Assembly (NCBI RefSeq): GCF_001427825.1
Contig: NZ_LMGT01000001.1
Coordinates: 905,563 to 969,562, forward strand
DNA from: Brevundimonas sp. Root608
GTDB lineage: Bacteria > Pseudomonadota > Alphaproteobacteria > Caulobacterales > Caulobacteraceae
Direction of reading: 5' to 3'
DNA length: 64,000 bases
Position 1 is the first letter of the stretch. Every line of letters starts with the position of its first letter. Made by a program: the position numbers and the translations under genes. The notes beneath the pieces are model-generated. The model had not been told where the DNA came from, did no database searches, and was given only the letters and a program-made list of their open reading frames with translations. This document shows positions 26,469-34,259 of this stretch, in pieces.

Positions 26469-26601
26469 GTCGCTGCGCCAGGCTGGGGCGCTGTGGCGTC
26501 GGGGTGTTCATGGTGTGGCGAATTCGTGGCGAATCGTCTGGACGGCGGCGAATTTGTAGGCCTGACTGAGGGCTGGACCTCTTTTCCAGTCGAGACGATC
26601 G

Positions 26602-27429
26602 ATGACCCGCTTGCCGACCCTTGGCCTCGCCGCCGCCAGCCTGTTCTTGCTGGCGGCGCCCGCCTCCGCCCATACCCCTCCGCAAGCCGCACCCGCGGCG
26701 CCCTCCGCGACGGGGTGCCCGGACGATGTGCGCCAGAATGCGACGCGCGAGCTGATCGAGTTCACCAGCGACGGCCACGCCATCCACGCCCTCATCTACA
26801 AGCCGCGCTACCACAACGGAGCCGCCGTCGTGCTGCTGCCCGGCGCACTGGGGTTTGGCGGAGACGCCCAGCGCTTTGACCCTCACGCCATCCAGCTGGC
26901 GTCGCGCGGCTATGTCGTGCTGGTCGCGAACTATTTTGACGCCCGCCCCTTCCGTGCGCGACGGACGGGCGTGGACATGGTCGCCTGGGCCCGGGTCGGG
27001 GCGGATGCGGTGCGCTTCGTCGGCGCCCAGCCGAACGTCGATCCGCAGCGGGTCGCGTTGTGGGGCTATTCCTACGGCGGCTTCCTGGCCACCGACGGCT
27101 CGGTGGTTCCGGACGCCCCCGCAGCCCTCGCCATCGGTCTGGAAACTGGCACGGACATCTGGAGCGAGCCCTCGCGCGGGCGACGCGAAATGCCGGTGCT
27201 GTTGATCCACGGGCGCGCCGATACGGCGGTCAGCCCCAGCTCGATGCGCAGCCTGGCCGCCAATCTCCGCCTGCGAGGCGCGACCGTCGACGTTCAGATG
27301 CTGGACTCGCGCGATCACGAGCTGAATCCCGCAGCCTGGTGCGAGGCGTTCCGCCTGACGCGGGGCTTCCTGGACGCCAACCTGCTGGTCGAGGGCGCTC
27401 CGCCGGTCCCGACGACGCCCGCCGGGTGA
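26602..27429 (+). CDS. Exported alpha/beta hydrolase, dienelactone-hydrolase-like (copy 1)
   Basis: A signal peptide (M-T-R-L-P ... P-A-S-A, about 23 residues) precedes a 250-residue hydrolase. The nucleophile is Ser157 in W-G-Y-S-Y-G-G; the acid and base are likely in H-G-R-A-D-T and R-D-H-E-L-N. Two cysteines, C39 and the late W-C-E-A, are placed identically in the next gene. The two genes are tandem paralogues 7 bp apart. The substrate is unknown; the periplasmic location and lack of a strict DLH Cys-nucleophile motif argue against a classical dienelactone hydrolase. Confidence 0.85.
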   Translation: MTRLPTLGLAAASLFLLAAPASAHTPPQAAPAAPSATGCPDDVRQNATRELIEFTSDGHAIHALIYKPRYHNGAAVVLLPGALGFGGDAQRFDPHAIQLASRGYVVLVANYFDARPFRARRTGVDMVAWARVGADAVRFVGAQPNVDPQRVALWGYSYGGFLATDGSVVPDAPAALAIGLETGTDIWSEPSRGRREMPVLLIHGRADTAVSPSSMRSLAANLRLRGATVDVQMLDSRDHELNPAAWCEAFRLTRGFLDANLLVEGAPPVPTTPAG

Positions 27430-27436
27430 GCCGCCG

Positions 27437-28264
27437 ATGCGCCGCCGCACCGGCCTGACCCCGCTCGCGGCGGCCGTGGCCACGGTCCTTGGGCTCGCGG
27501 GCGAGCCGGCCGCCATGGCGCAGGCTCCGCAAGCCGCGCCGCGCGTCGGCGTTCCCGGTTGCGCGGACGACGTGGCGGTGCGGGCGTCGCGCGAACTGAT
27601 CACCTTCCGGAGCCGGGGCCGCCCGGTGCGGGCCCACCTCTACACCCCGCGCGGCGAGGTCAACGGAGCGGGGGTCGTGATGCTGCACGGCGGCACGGGG
27701 TTCGAGATGAACGCCATCCTGTTCGACGCCCACGCCATCCAGCTCGCCTCGCGCGGCTACCGCGTCATCCTGCCGGCCTATTTCGACGCTTCGAGGCCCG
27801 ACCCGCGCCGGCGCACGGTCAACGCCCGGGCCTGGCGCGACGCGGCGCTGGACGCGGCCCGCCGTCTGGCCGCCGAGCCCGGGGTCTCTCCCGACCAGGT
27901 GGTCCTGTGGGGATACTCTCGCGGTGCGGGCGTCGCGGTCGATGCGGCCGCCGCGTCAGAGGGAGGCGTCCGTTCCGCGGTGATCGTGGCCGGGGGCGGA
28001 GGGGTCGACGAGACGCTGGAAGGCCGCGACCTGTCGTTTCTCCTGCTTCACGCCCGGCGGGACGAGGCCGTGCCCGTCCGCGCGACCCTGGAACTGGCCG
28101 ACAGCCTTCGCGCGGCCGGCGCCGCGGTCGAGGTTCAGGCGCTCGACTTCGACGGGCATCAGTATGACCTGCCCACCTGGTGCTCGGTCATGGCGCTGAC
28201 GCGGACCTTCGTCGAGGCCCGGCGCGAGCGGTCCGCGCCGCGTCCCGGCGCTCCGACGGGTTGA
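27437..28264 (+). CDS. Exported alpha/beta hydrolase, dienelactone-hydrolase-like (copy 2)
   Basis: A diverged copy of the preceding gene, also 275 residues. Shared landmarks are the signal peptide, the opening C-A-D-D-V-A-V-R-A-S-R-E-L-I, F-D-A-H-A-I-Q-L-A-S-R-G-Y, the nucleophile elbow W-G-Y-S-R-G-A-G and the late W-C motif. The acid is in H-A-R-R-D-E-A-V-P and the base in F-D-G-H-Q. It starts 7 bp after copy 1, so both are one operon inserted between two transsulfuration genes. Confidence 0.85.
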   Translation: MRRRTGLTPLAAAVATVLGLAGEPAAMAQAPQAAPRVGVPGCADDVAVRASRELITFRSRGRPVRAHLYTPRGEVNGAGVVMLHGGTGFEMNAILFDAHAIQLASRGYRVILPAYFDASRPDPRRRTVNARAWRDAALDAARRLAAEPGVSPDQVVLWGYSRGAGVAVDAAAASEGGVRSAVIVAGGGGVDETLEGRDLSFLLLHARRDEAVPVRATLELADSLRAAGAAVEVQALDFDGHQYDLPTWCSVMALTRTFVEARRERSAPRPGAPTG

Positions 28265-28375
28265 ACTGTCGGCCCGTCCCGGCCATCTGTTCATGCCGCC
28301 TGAAACGGGCGGAAACTTCCCCCGCCGCCGGCCTTCCACACCCAGCACATCCGCCGCCCCGCCCAAGGACAGACC

Positions 28376-29539
28376 ATGACCAAGCTGAAGAACAGCCAGG
28401 GGTTCTCGACCCGCGCCATCCACGCCGGCCAGCGGCCCGACCCGACGACGGGCGCGGTGATGACGCCGATCTACGCCACCTCGACCTACGCCCAGGAAAG
28501 CCCGGGCGTGAACAAGGGCTATGAATACGCCCGCGGCAAGAACCCGACACGCGAGGCGTTCGAGGCCTGTCTGGCCGATCTGGAGGGCGGGACGCACGGC
28601 TTCGGCTTCGCCAGCGGCATGGCGGCGACCTCGACGGCGCTGGAGCTGCTGGACGCCGGCTCGCACATCGTCACCGGCGACGACCTGTACGGCGGCTCGT
28701 GGCGGCTGTTCGAGCGGGTGCGGCGCCGGTCGATGGGGCTGGACTTCGCCTATGTCGACCTCAGCGATCTGGCGAAGGTCGAGGCGGCGATCACGCCGAA
28801 GACCAGGCTGATCTGGGCCGAGACCCCGACCAATCCGTTGATGAAGCTGGCCGACATCGAAGGCCTGTCCCGGATCGCCAGGGCGCACGGCCTGCTGCTG
28901 ATCGTCGACAACACCTTCGCCACGCCGTGGAGCCAGCAGCCGCTGAAGCTGGGCGCCGACGTGGTCATGCATTCGGCGACCAAATATCTGAACGGCCACT
29001 CCGACATCATCGGCGGCGCGCTGGTGACGGCCAACCCCGACCTGGCGAAGGAGATCAAATTCCTCCAGAATTCGATCGGCGGGGTGATGGGGCCGTTCGA
29101 CGCCTTCCTGGCCAACCGGGGCCTCAAGACGCTCGGCCTGCGCATGAAGGCGCACAACGAGAACGCCATGGCCGTGGCGCGCTGGCTGGAAGACCGGAAA
29201 GGGGTGGCGAAGGTCATCTATCCCGGGCTGATCAGCCACCCGCAGCACGCCCTGGCGTCACGCCAGATGAACGGCCAGTACGGCGGCATGGTCACGGTCC
29301 TGATCGACGGCGATCTGGAGCGGACCAGGCGGGTGCTGGAGCGGGTTCAGGTCTTCACCCTGGCGGAGTCTCTGGGCGGCGTCGAAAGCCTGGTCAACCA
29401 CCCGGCCATCATGACCCACGCCTCGGTGCCGAAGGAGGTCCGCGAGGCGGGCGGCGTGACCGACAACCTGATCCGGCTGTCTGTCGGCGTGGAGGAGGTC
29501 GAGGATCTGATCGCGGACCTGGATCAGGCGCTGGGCTGA
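28376..29539 (+). CDS. Cystathionine gamma-lyase / gamma-synthase (Cys/Met metabolism PLP enzyme)
   Basis: A 387-residue fold-type I PLP enzyme. The Schiff-base lysine is Lys203 in M-H-S-A-T-K-Y-L-N-G-H-S-D; D-N-T-F-A-T-P and S-L-G-G-V-E-S-L are present. The N-terminus is F-S-T-R-A-I-H-A-G. Sequence alone does not separate lyase from synthase or from O-acetylhomoserine enzymes. The cystathionine beta-synthase upstream favours the lyase (cystathionine to cysteine, 2-oxobutyrate and ammonia). Confidence 0.86.
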   Translation: MTKLKNSQGFSTRAIHAGQRPDPTTGAVMTPIYATSTYAQESPGVNKGYEYARGKNPTREAFEACLADLEGGTHGFGFASGMAATSTALELLDAGSHIVTGDDLYGGSWRLFERVRRRSMGLDFAYVDLSDLAKVEAAITPKTRLIWAETPTNPLMKLADIEGLSRIARAHGLLLIVDNTFATPWSQQPLKLGADVVMHSATKYLNGHSDIIGGALVTANPDLAKEIKFLQNSIGGVMGPFDAFLANRGLKTLGLRMKAHNENAMAVARWLEDRKGVAKVIYPGLISHPQHALASRQMNGQYGGMVTVLIDGDLERTRRVLERVQVFTLAESLGGVESLVNHPAIMTHASVPKEVREAGGVTDNLIRLSVGVEEVEDLIADLDQALG

Positions 29540-29559
29540 TCGAGGGCCAGGCCCTGCGG

Positions 29560-29591
29560 CGTCATCCCGGGGTCAAGCCCGAGGATGACGG
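29560..29591. repeat. Single GTCATCC-family palindrome
   Basis: GTCATCCcGGG and CCCGAGGATGAC form an imperfect inverted repeat around GTCAAG. It lies in the convergent gap between the cystathionine enzyme and a small hypothetical gene and is a half-unit of the repeat family described at 33588. Confidence 0.65.
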
Positions 29592-29608
29592 AGAGGGAGT
29601 GCGTCGGC

Positions 29609-29878
29609 TCAGGCGGCCTTGGAGTCGGGCAGGGCGGTCTGGTGGCCGGTGGCGGGGACGACCTTCTTCTTGGCCGGGGCGCGGGGCTTCTTCACGGCGG
29701 TCGTCTTGTCGGCGGCGCGGCGGGCCACTTCGGCGTCGATCAGGGGAATGACGTCGGCGGCCGAGGCGATCTGGGTGGGCGAGGCGGTGGTCGAGGCGGA
29801 CAGGCGCAGGGCGTTCAGGCGCAGGGCCTTCAGGTCCGGGTCGCTCATGGTCGGGATCATGTCGGCAAGCGGGGTCAT
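29609..29878 (-). CDS. Small hypothetical protein with Ala/Lys/Pro tail
   Basis: The 89 residues split into an N-terminal helical half (D-P-D-L-K-A-L-R-L-N-A-L-R-L-S-A-S) and a C-terminal Lys/Pro/Ala-rich half (K-K-P-R-A-P-A-K-K-K). The product is basic and has no signal peptide, transmembrane segment or known domain. GGAGACTTC precedes the ATG. It lies downstream of the csp gene and behind a possible terminator, so it may be a separate unit. The reading frame is clean but the function is unknown. Confidence 0.55.
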   Translation of the reverse strand: MTPLADMIPTMSDPDLKALRLNALRLSASTTASPTQIASAADVIPLIDAEVARRAADKTTAVKKPRAPAKKKVVPATGHQTALPDSKAA

Positions 29879-29896
29879 CGAAGTCTCCTGGGGTTG

Positions 29897-29961
29897 AAAA
29901 GCAGTCGGGCCGGCGCCTGTTCGGCAGCCGGCCCTTCCGTCAGCCGGGGATTACCCCCGGC
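29897..29961 (-). terminator. Two consecutive hairpins after the downstream csp gene
   Basis: Read on the minus strand, a 7-bp GC stem (GCCGGGG / CCCCGGC, 29961-29943) is followed by an 8-bp stem (GGGCCGGC / GCCGGCCC, 29934-29907) and then TTTT at 29900-29897. It is placed directly after the csp stop. The T-run is short, so termination is plausible but not certain. Confidence 0.45.
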
Positions 29962-29979
29962 AGGGTCGCTTGTCGGAAA

Positions 29980-30192
29980 CTATTCGGCAGCCTTGAGGCG
30001 ACCGGCCGATTCCTTGCCCGAACGCGAATCGCGTTCGACTTCGTAGGAAATCTTCTGATTTTCGTTGAGCGTGCCCAGGTCGGACGTTTCAACGGCCGAG
30101 GCGTGGACGAAAACGTCCTTGCCGCCGTCATCGGGGGCGATGAAGCCATAGCCCTTGGTGGAGTTGTACCATTTTACAGTGCCGGTAGCCAT
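29980..30192 (-). CDS. CspA-family cold-shock protein (copy 1)
   Basis: A 70-residue single OB-fold protein with both RNA-binding motifs: RNP1-like K-G-Y-G-F-I and RNP2-like D-V-F-V-H. It begins [13 protein letters not shown]. It binds single-stranded nucleic acid, typically as an RNA chaperone in the cytosol. It is closely similar to the second copy at 31234-31446, and the homology extends into the 5' leader. CGGAGGTC precedes the ATG. Confidence 0.95.
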   Translation of the reverse strand: MATGTVKWYNSTKGYGFIAPDDGGKDVFVHASAVETSDLGTLNENQKISYEVERDSRSGKESAGRLKAAE

Positions 30193-30320
30193 TTTGAGAC
30201 CTCCGTTAGGCGTTGACCGCCGGAAGAGGTTCCGGATCGGCCTGTCGGGTCTGAATGGGATCGGCTTTGGACCTCGGTGCGCGATGCAAAGGGGCAGCAG
30301 CGTTTCGCAAGAGATCGACG
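30193..30320 (-). promoter_or_regulatory. Conserved structured 5' leader of csp copy 1
   Basis: The ~130 nt before the ATG align with the leader of csp copy 2. They contain a hairpin at 30235-30220 (CCGGAA-CCTC-TTCCGG on the minus strand), beginning exactly 28 nt before the start codon. Copy 2 has a hairpin of equal size at the same distance with compensatory base changes. Csp genes are commonly controlled through structured leaders; that function is inferred. Confidence 0.6.
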
Positions 30321-30415
30321 TAGCCCCAAATGGGCCCTTTCCCTTCGAATAGCAAGCTCGATGATTCCGGACGGAGGGGGCGGAGCCCGACAGTGCAGGC
30401 TCCGCCGGGCTTTCG

Positions 30416-31018
30416 TCAGTCGGGCATGGAGACGGTGTCGGTGACGTGAATGACGCCGTTCGACTGGAAGACGTCGGCCTGGGTCACGGTGGCGACGCCG
30501 CCCTTTTCGTCGGTCAGGATCACGGAGTCTCCCCGCAGGGAGGCCGTGAGCACGCCGCCCTCGACGGTGGTCAGCGCCGCGCGACCGCCGCCGGTCCGGA
30601 TACGGCCGATCAGGTCTGACGCGCTGACCCGTCCCGACACGACATGGTAGGTCAGGATCTTGGTCAGGGTCGCCTTGTTGGCCGGCTGGACCAGGCTGTC
30701 GACCGCACCGGCCGGGAGTTTGGCGAAGGCGGCGTTGGTCGGGGCGAAGACCGTGAAGGGGCCGGATCCTGACAGGGTCGGCACAAGACCGGCCGCGGTC
30801 ACGGCGGCCACAAGGGTGGTGTGGTCGCGCGAGTTGACGGCGTTCTCGACGATGGTCCGGTTCGGATACATGGCGGCGCCGCCGACCATGACGGCGGCAT
30901 TTGCGTCAGCGCCGGCGTCCATCGAGCCCATGCCATCCATGGAGGAACAGCCGGCGGCTGTGAGTGCGCCGGCAGCGAGGGCGGCCATGAGCAGGGTGCG
31001 GGTAGGGGTCAGTGTCAT
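30416..31018 (-). CDS. FAS1 (fasciclin) domain lipoprotein
   Basis: I chose the ATG at 31018, giving 200 residues with a lipoprotein signal peptide (A-L-A-A-G-A-L-T-A-A-G-C). A Met/Gly/Asp-rich linker is followed by a full FAS1 domain: T-I-V-E-N-A, L-V-A-A-V, S-G-P-F-T-V-F-A-P-T-N-A-A-F, L-T-Y-H-V-V-S-G, and V-I-H-V-T-D-T-V at the end. FAS1 domains mediate adhesion or surface association. It lies between two csp genes on the same strand. An earlier in-frame start would remove the lipobox context. Confidence 0.9.
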   Translation of the reverse strand: MTLTPTRTLLMAALAAGALTAAGCSSMDGMGSMDAGADANAAVMVGGAAMYPNRTIVENAVNSRDHTTLVAAVTAAGLVPTLSGSGPFTVFAPTNAAFAKLPAGAVDSLVQPANKATLTKILTYHVVSGRVSASDLIGRIRTGGGRAALTTVEGGVLTASLRGDSVILTDEKGGVATVTQADVFQSNGVIHVTDTVSMPD

Positions 31019-31233
31019 CTGCGTCTCTCCTGAGCGGCCGTCTATACGGCTCGGCGGAGAGACGGCGACCGGAGCGAGACGGATGCCGTATGACGACGAT
31101 CTGCGGCGTCTGGCCACGCCCCGCAACCGGAAAGCGGGGTCGGACGTTGCAAGCCCCCAAAACGAAACGGCGGCGAAGGCTCCCGCCCTCGCCGCCGTCG
31201 AAATCATGCATCGGCCAAGGCCGACGCGGGACC

Positions 31234-31446
31234 TCAGCCTTCGGTCTTCAGCTGACCAGCCGATTCCTTGCCCGAACGCTTGTCGCGCTCGATTTCGTAG
31301 GAAACCTTCTGGTTTTCATCCAGGCCGCGCAGGCCCGCCTGCTCGACGGCCGAGATGTGGACGAAGACGTCCTTGCCGCCGTCGTCAGGCTGGATGAAGC
31401 CGTAGCCCTTGGTGGAGTTGAACCATTTAACAGTGCCGGTAGCCAT
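31234..31446 (-). CDS. CspA-family cold-shock protein (copy 2)
   Basis: A 70-residue CspA-type OB-fold protein ([24 protein letters not shown]). It differs from copy 1 mainly in the second half ([12 protein letters not shown]). D-V-F-V-H is conserved. The shared leader points to duplication of gene plus regulatory region, with the FAS1 gene now between the copies. GGAGGTCC precedes the ATG. Confidence 0.95.
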   Translation of the reverse strand: MATGTVKWFNSTKGYGFIQPDDGGKDVFVHISAVEQAGLRGLDENQKVSYEIERDKRSGKESAGQLKTEG

Positions 31447-31567
31447 TTTCAGGACCTCCGCTAGCGTTGACCTCAGGGAAGAGCCCCTGGAGCCTGTCGG
31501 GTCTGAAAGGAGCGGCTAGACCTCAGTGCGAAAGCAGAGGGTGGCGTTTCGCAGAGAGCTCGACAAA
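31447..31567 (-). promoter_or_regulatory. Conserved structured 5' leader of csp copy 2
   Basis: The leader aligns with that of copy 1 through blocks such as GCCTGTCGGGTCTGA, ACCTC-GTGCG and GCGTTTCGCA (plus-strand reading). A hairpin at 31489-31474 (CAGGGG-CTCT-TCCCTG on the minus strand, including one G-U pair) begins 28 nt before the ATG, the same distance as in copy 1. Positions 2/15 and 5/12 change in a pair-preserving way. Confidence 0.6.
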
Positions 31568-31607
31568 ACGCTTTTGACCTGTCGGCGCGGCAAAATCAAG
31601 TCGTGGG

Positions 31608-31820
31608 CTACTCAGCCGCCTCGCCCTCGGGGGCGGGGACGTAGTGCTCCTGGCACAGCTTGCGCAGCGCGGCCGTCAGGGTGGGACCGTACAGCGAGTC
31701 CTGGATGCGCTCGAACCCTTCGGCCTGAAGCGCGGTCTTGATCTCGCCGACGGTGCGGCAGCCCCCGCCGCGCGCCAGTTCATAGGCGCGCTCGAGGGTC
31801 GTGGGACGATGGTTGCTCAT
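31608..31820 (-). CDS. Small hypothetical protein (70 aa)
   Basis: The ATG at 31820 gives M-S-N-H-R-P-T-T-L-E-R-A-Y-E-L-A-R-G-G. A predicted helix-turn-helix-like pattern follows (T-V-G-E-I-K-T-A-L-Q-A-E-G-F and L-Y-G-P-T-L-T-A-A-L-R-K-L-C). There is no signal or membrane segment. The amino acid pattern is protein-like, but I recognise no family. It is downstream of the TorF-like porin gene on the same strand (38 bp), possibly co-transcribed. Confidence 0.6.
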   Translation of the reverse strand: MSNHRPTTLERAYELARGGGCRTVGEIKTALQAEGFERIQDSLYGPTLTAALRKLCQEHYVPAPEGEAAE

Positions 31821-31858
31821 TGCTCCTAGATAGGAGCTTCGCCGCAAAAAGCGAGGTT

Positions 31859-32563
31859 TCAGAAAGCGATGCTGATCCCGGCGACCAGGGCGTCCGCATA
31901 CTGCTCGCCCGGGACGTCGGCGTCGGTCGCGTGATAACGGACCTCGGCCTCCAGATTGTCGGTCAGGGCGTAGGTGAAACCGGCGTTCCAGCCGGTGTAG
32001 TCGATGCTGTTGTCCTGCTCGCGGCGGCCGATGGAGGCGGTGGCTTCGAGTTTCTCGGTGAACTCCCAGCCGAGGCGGGCCTCGTACCAGGTCCACGCGC
32101 GCGTGCCGCCCGTTCCGTCGGGCGAGTGCTGCAGGCGAAGGCGGCCGCTGGCCGGGCCGATGGAGCGTTTGACGTCGGCCGTGAACTCCCAGGCGTTGTC
32201 GTCCGCGCCCGGATTGGCGTCGATCTGCTGCTTGTATGTGGCGTTCAGGTCCAGATCGAAGCCGGCCAGTTCCGGGGTGAAGCCGGCGCCGATTTCCGTT
32301 TCCAGCTCCGAGCCGGTCGAGCTCTTGATCGTCTCGGCGCCCACGCCGGCGTAAAACAGACCCGAGGCGCTCTCCCACTCCGCCTGACCCCAGACATAGG
32401 CCTCGCCATTCGACTTGGAGGCGTCCTTGGAGCGGTTGTCGGTCGCGGCGCCGAAGGCGAAGGACCAGCTTCCGGCGGCCGGCGCGGCCTCCTGGGCGGC
32501 GGCGGAACCGGCGAAGGCGAGCAGGGCGGTCGCCGTGGCGGCGGTCGTCAGGGTGCGGAGCAT
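31859..32563 (-). CDS. TorF-family putative porin
   Basis: The 234 residues have a signal peptide (M-L-R-T-L-T-T-A-A-T-A-T-A-L-L-A-F-A-G-S-A-A-A-Q). An alternating beta-strand pattern rich in aromatic residues follows, ending on a C-terminal Phe (V-A-G-I-S-I-A-F), the hallmark of outer-membrane barrels. It resembles the Gcw_chp/TorF group (S-W-S-F-A-F-G-A-A-T-D-N-R-S-K; W-E-S-A-S-G-L-F-Y-A-G). The transported solute is unknown. Confidence 0.8.
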   Translation of the reverse strand: MLRTLTTAATATALLAFAGSAAAQEAAPAAGSWSFAFGAATDNRSKDASKSNGEAYVWGQAEWESASGLFYAGVGAETIKSSTGSELETEIGAGFTPELAGFDLDLNATYKQQIDANPGADDNAWEFTADVKRSIGPASGRLRLQHSPDGTGGTRAWTWYEARLGWEFTEKLEATASIGRREQDNSIDYTGWNAGFTYALTDNLEAEVRYHATDADVPGEQYADALVAGISIAF

Positions 32564-32593
32564 GTGAGTCGGCCTCGTTGAACGAGGCGGGGT

Positions 32594-33520
32594 CTAGAGA
32601 CGCTTCTTGTCGAATTTGTCACAAGCTTGCGAAAATTCGTCCGCGAGCCGAGCGACAAGCTGCGCCGTGGGCAGAATGTCATGCACCGCGCCGGCGCCCT
32701 GGCCGGCCGACCAGACCGTCTTCCAGGCCTTCGCCTCCTCGCCCATGTCGAGCTTGTGCTCGGGCAGGGATTTCGGATCGATGCCGTTGGCGACCAGCGA
32801 CGGGGTCAGGAAATTGGCGGGGATGCCCGAGACGGCGGGGGTGTAGGTGATGTCGCTGGCCCCCGCATCGACGATCATCTCCTTGTACTCGCCCTGGGCG
32901 CCGCTCTCGGTCGTGGCGATGAAGCGGGTGCCCATATAGGCGAAGTCGGCGCCCATCATCAGGGCGGCGGCGACGTCGGAGCCGGTCGACAGGCAGCCGG
33001 ACAGGATGATGGTCCCGTCGAAGAAGGAGCGGACCTCGTCGACCAGGGCGAAGGGATTGACCACGCCGGCGTGGCCGCCCGCGCCGTTGGCCACCAGGAT
33101 CAGGCCGTCGACGCCCGCCTGGGCCGCCTTGCGGGCGTGGCGGATGTTGGCGATGTCGTGGAAGACCACGCCGCCGTAGCCGTGCACCGCCTCGACCACG
33201 TCGCGCACGGCCCCCAGGGAGGTGATGACCAGCGGAACCTGTTCCTCGACCGTCACCATCATGTCGGCCATCAGCCGGGGATTGGTCGGGTGGACGATGT
33301 GGTTGACGCCGAAGGCGGCGGCGTCGGGCTTCAGCCGGCCCTTGATCTCGTGGATCCAGTCCCGATAGCCCTCGGTGGTGCGCTGGTTCAGCGAGGGGAA
33401 GGTGCCGATCACCCCGGCGTTGCAGGCCTCGACCACCAGATCCGGTCCGGAGACCAGGAACATGGGCGCGGCGATGACCGGCAGTTTCAGGCCCTTTTTC
33501 AGCGAAGCCGGAATGGCCAT
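32594..33520 (-). CDS. Nitronate monooxygenase (2-nitropropane dioxygenase family)
   Basis: I chose the ATG at 33520 (M-A-I-P-A-S-L-K-K-G-L-K-L-P-V-I-A-A-P-M), 308 residues. It is an FMN-dependent TIM barrel. The phosphate-binding segments V-A-N-G-A-G-G-H-A-G and L-S-G-C-L-S-T-G-S-D-V-A-A-A-L-M-M-G-A-D are present. The family oxidises alkyl nitronates such as propionate-3-nitronate, but many members have unknown substrates. An upstream in-frame extension would read through a palindromic repeat and is rejected. Confidence 0.86.
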   Translation of the reverse strand: MAIPASLKKGLKLPVIAAPMFLVSGPDLVVEACNAGVIGTFPSLNQRTTEGYRDWIHEIKGRLKPDAAAFGVNHIVHPTNPRLMADMMVTVEEQVPLVITSLGAVRDVVEAVHGYGGVVFHDIANIRHARKAAQAGVDGLILVANGAGGHAGVVNPFALVDEVRSFFDGTIILSGCLSTGSDVAAALMMGADFAYMGTRFIATTESGAQGEYKEMIVDAGASDITYTPAVSGIPANFLTPSLVANGIDPKSLPEHKLDMGEEAKAWKTVWSAGQGAGAVHDILPTAQLVARLADEFSQACDKFDKKRL

Positions 33521-33587
33521 GGTGTTTTCCCAGTTGTCTTTGGCTACGGATAGCGGGCTGTCGCGGGGGAAGGCAAACTTTGTTCCG

Positions 33588-33698
33588 CCGTCATCCTCGG
33601 GCTTGACCCGAGGATCGGAGGCGGGGCCAGCCGGTAGACTGACAGTCGGCATCGTGCGCCGGAACGTCCGATCCTCGGGTCAAGCCCGAGGATGACGG
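33588..33698. repeat. Composite GTCATCC-family element (copy A)
   Basis: A 32-nt unit beginning CCGTCATCC and ending GGATCGGA (33588-33619) is repeated exactly in inverted orientation at 33667-33698. The two flank a 47-bp unrelated core. Each unit is itself an imperfect palindrome. The same 32-nt unit brackets different cores at 35123-35235 and 50186-50321. It resembles BIME/REP elements and is placed between divergent genes. Confidence 0.85.
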
Positions 33699-33726
33699 GA
33701 TCGGGGGAACCCGCTACATCCCCGCC

Positions 33727-34188
33727 ATGACCACCGACACCTCAGGCCTGCACCAGCTCGGCCAACACACCGTCCAGCCGACGAGCCCGGAAACGGCCGA
33801 GCTGGAGCGGGTGCCTAACCCCCACGCGGACACCCTGTATCTGACCCGCTTCACCGCGCCGGAGTTCACCAGCCTGTGCCCGGTGACCGGCCAGCCGGAC
33901 TTCGCCCACATCGTCATCGACTATGCGCCGGGCGACTGGCTGGTCGAGTCGAAGTCGCTGAAACTGTACCTGACCAGTTTCCGCAACCACGGCGCCTTCC
34001 ACGAGGACTGCACCGTCGCCATCGGAAAGAAGATCGCCGACCTGCTGCAGCCGAAATGGCTGAGGATCGGCGGCTACTGGTATCCGCGCGGCGGCATCCC
34101 GATCGACGTCTTCTGGCAGACGGGGGCCGCGCCGGCGGGGCTGTGGCTGCCGGACCAGGGCGTGCCGACCTATCGCGGGCGGGGGTGA
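33727..34188 (+). CDS. queF: NADPH-dependent 7-cyano-7-deazaguanine reductase QueF
   Basis: A short-form (type I) QueF of 153 residues that reduces preQ0 to preQ1 in queuosine synthesis. The nucleophilic Cys51 is in [12 protein letters not shown]. The QueF motif E-S-K-S-L-K-L-Y and the H-E-D-C segment are present. No other queuosine gene is near. A composite repeat ends 28 bp before the ATG, so little room is left for a promoter. Confidence 0.94.
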   Translation: MTTDTSGLHQLGQHTVQPTSPETAELERVPNPHADTLYLTRFTAPEFTSLCPVTGQPDFAHIVIDYAPGDWLVESKSLKLYLTSFRNHGAFHEDCTVAIGKKIADLLQPKWLRIGGYWYPRGGIPIDVFWQTGAAPAGLWLPDQGVPTYRGRG

Positions 34189-34259
34189 ATTCGCCCGACC
34201 GCGCGAAATGCTCACATTCCGCTCATGCCTGAACGGGCGGATGCGGTCAGGGTGACCTC

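Noticed and set aside
30379..30406. Terminator after the FAS1 gene
   Set aside because: A 9-bp stem GGCGGAGCC/GGCTCCGCC is real but has no T-run in either direction, so it was left out as a terminator.
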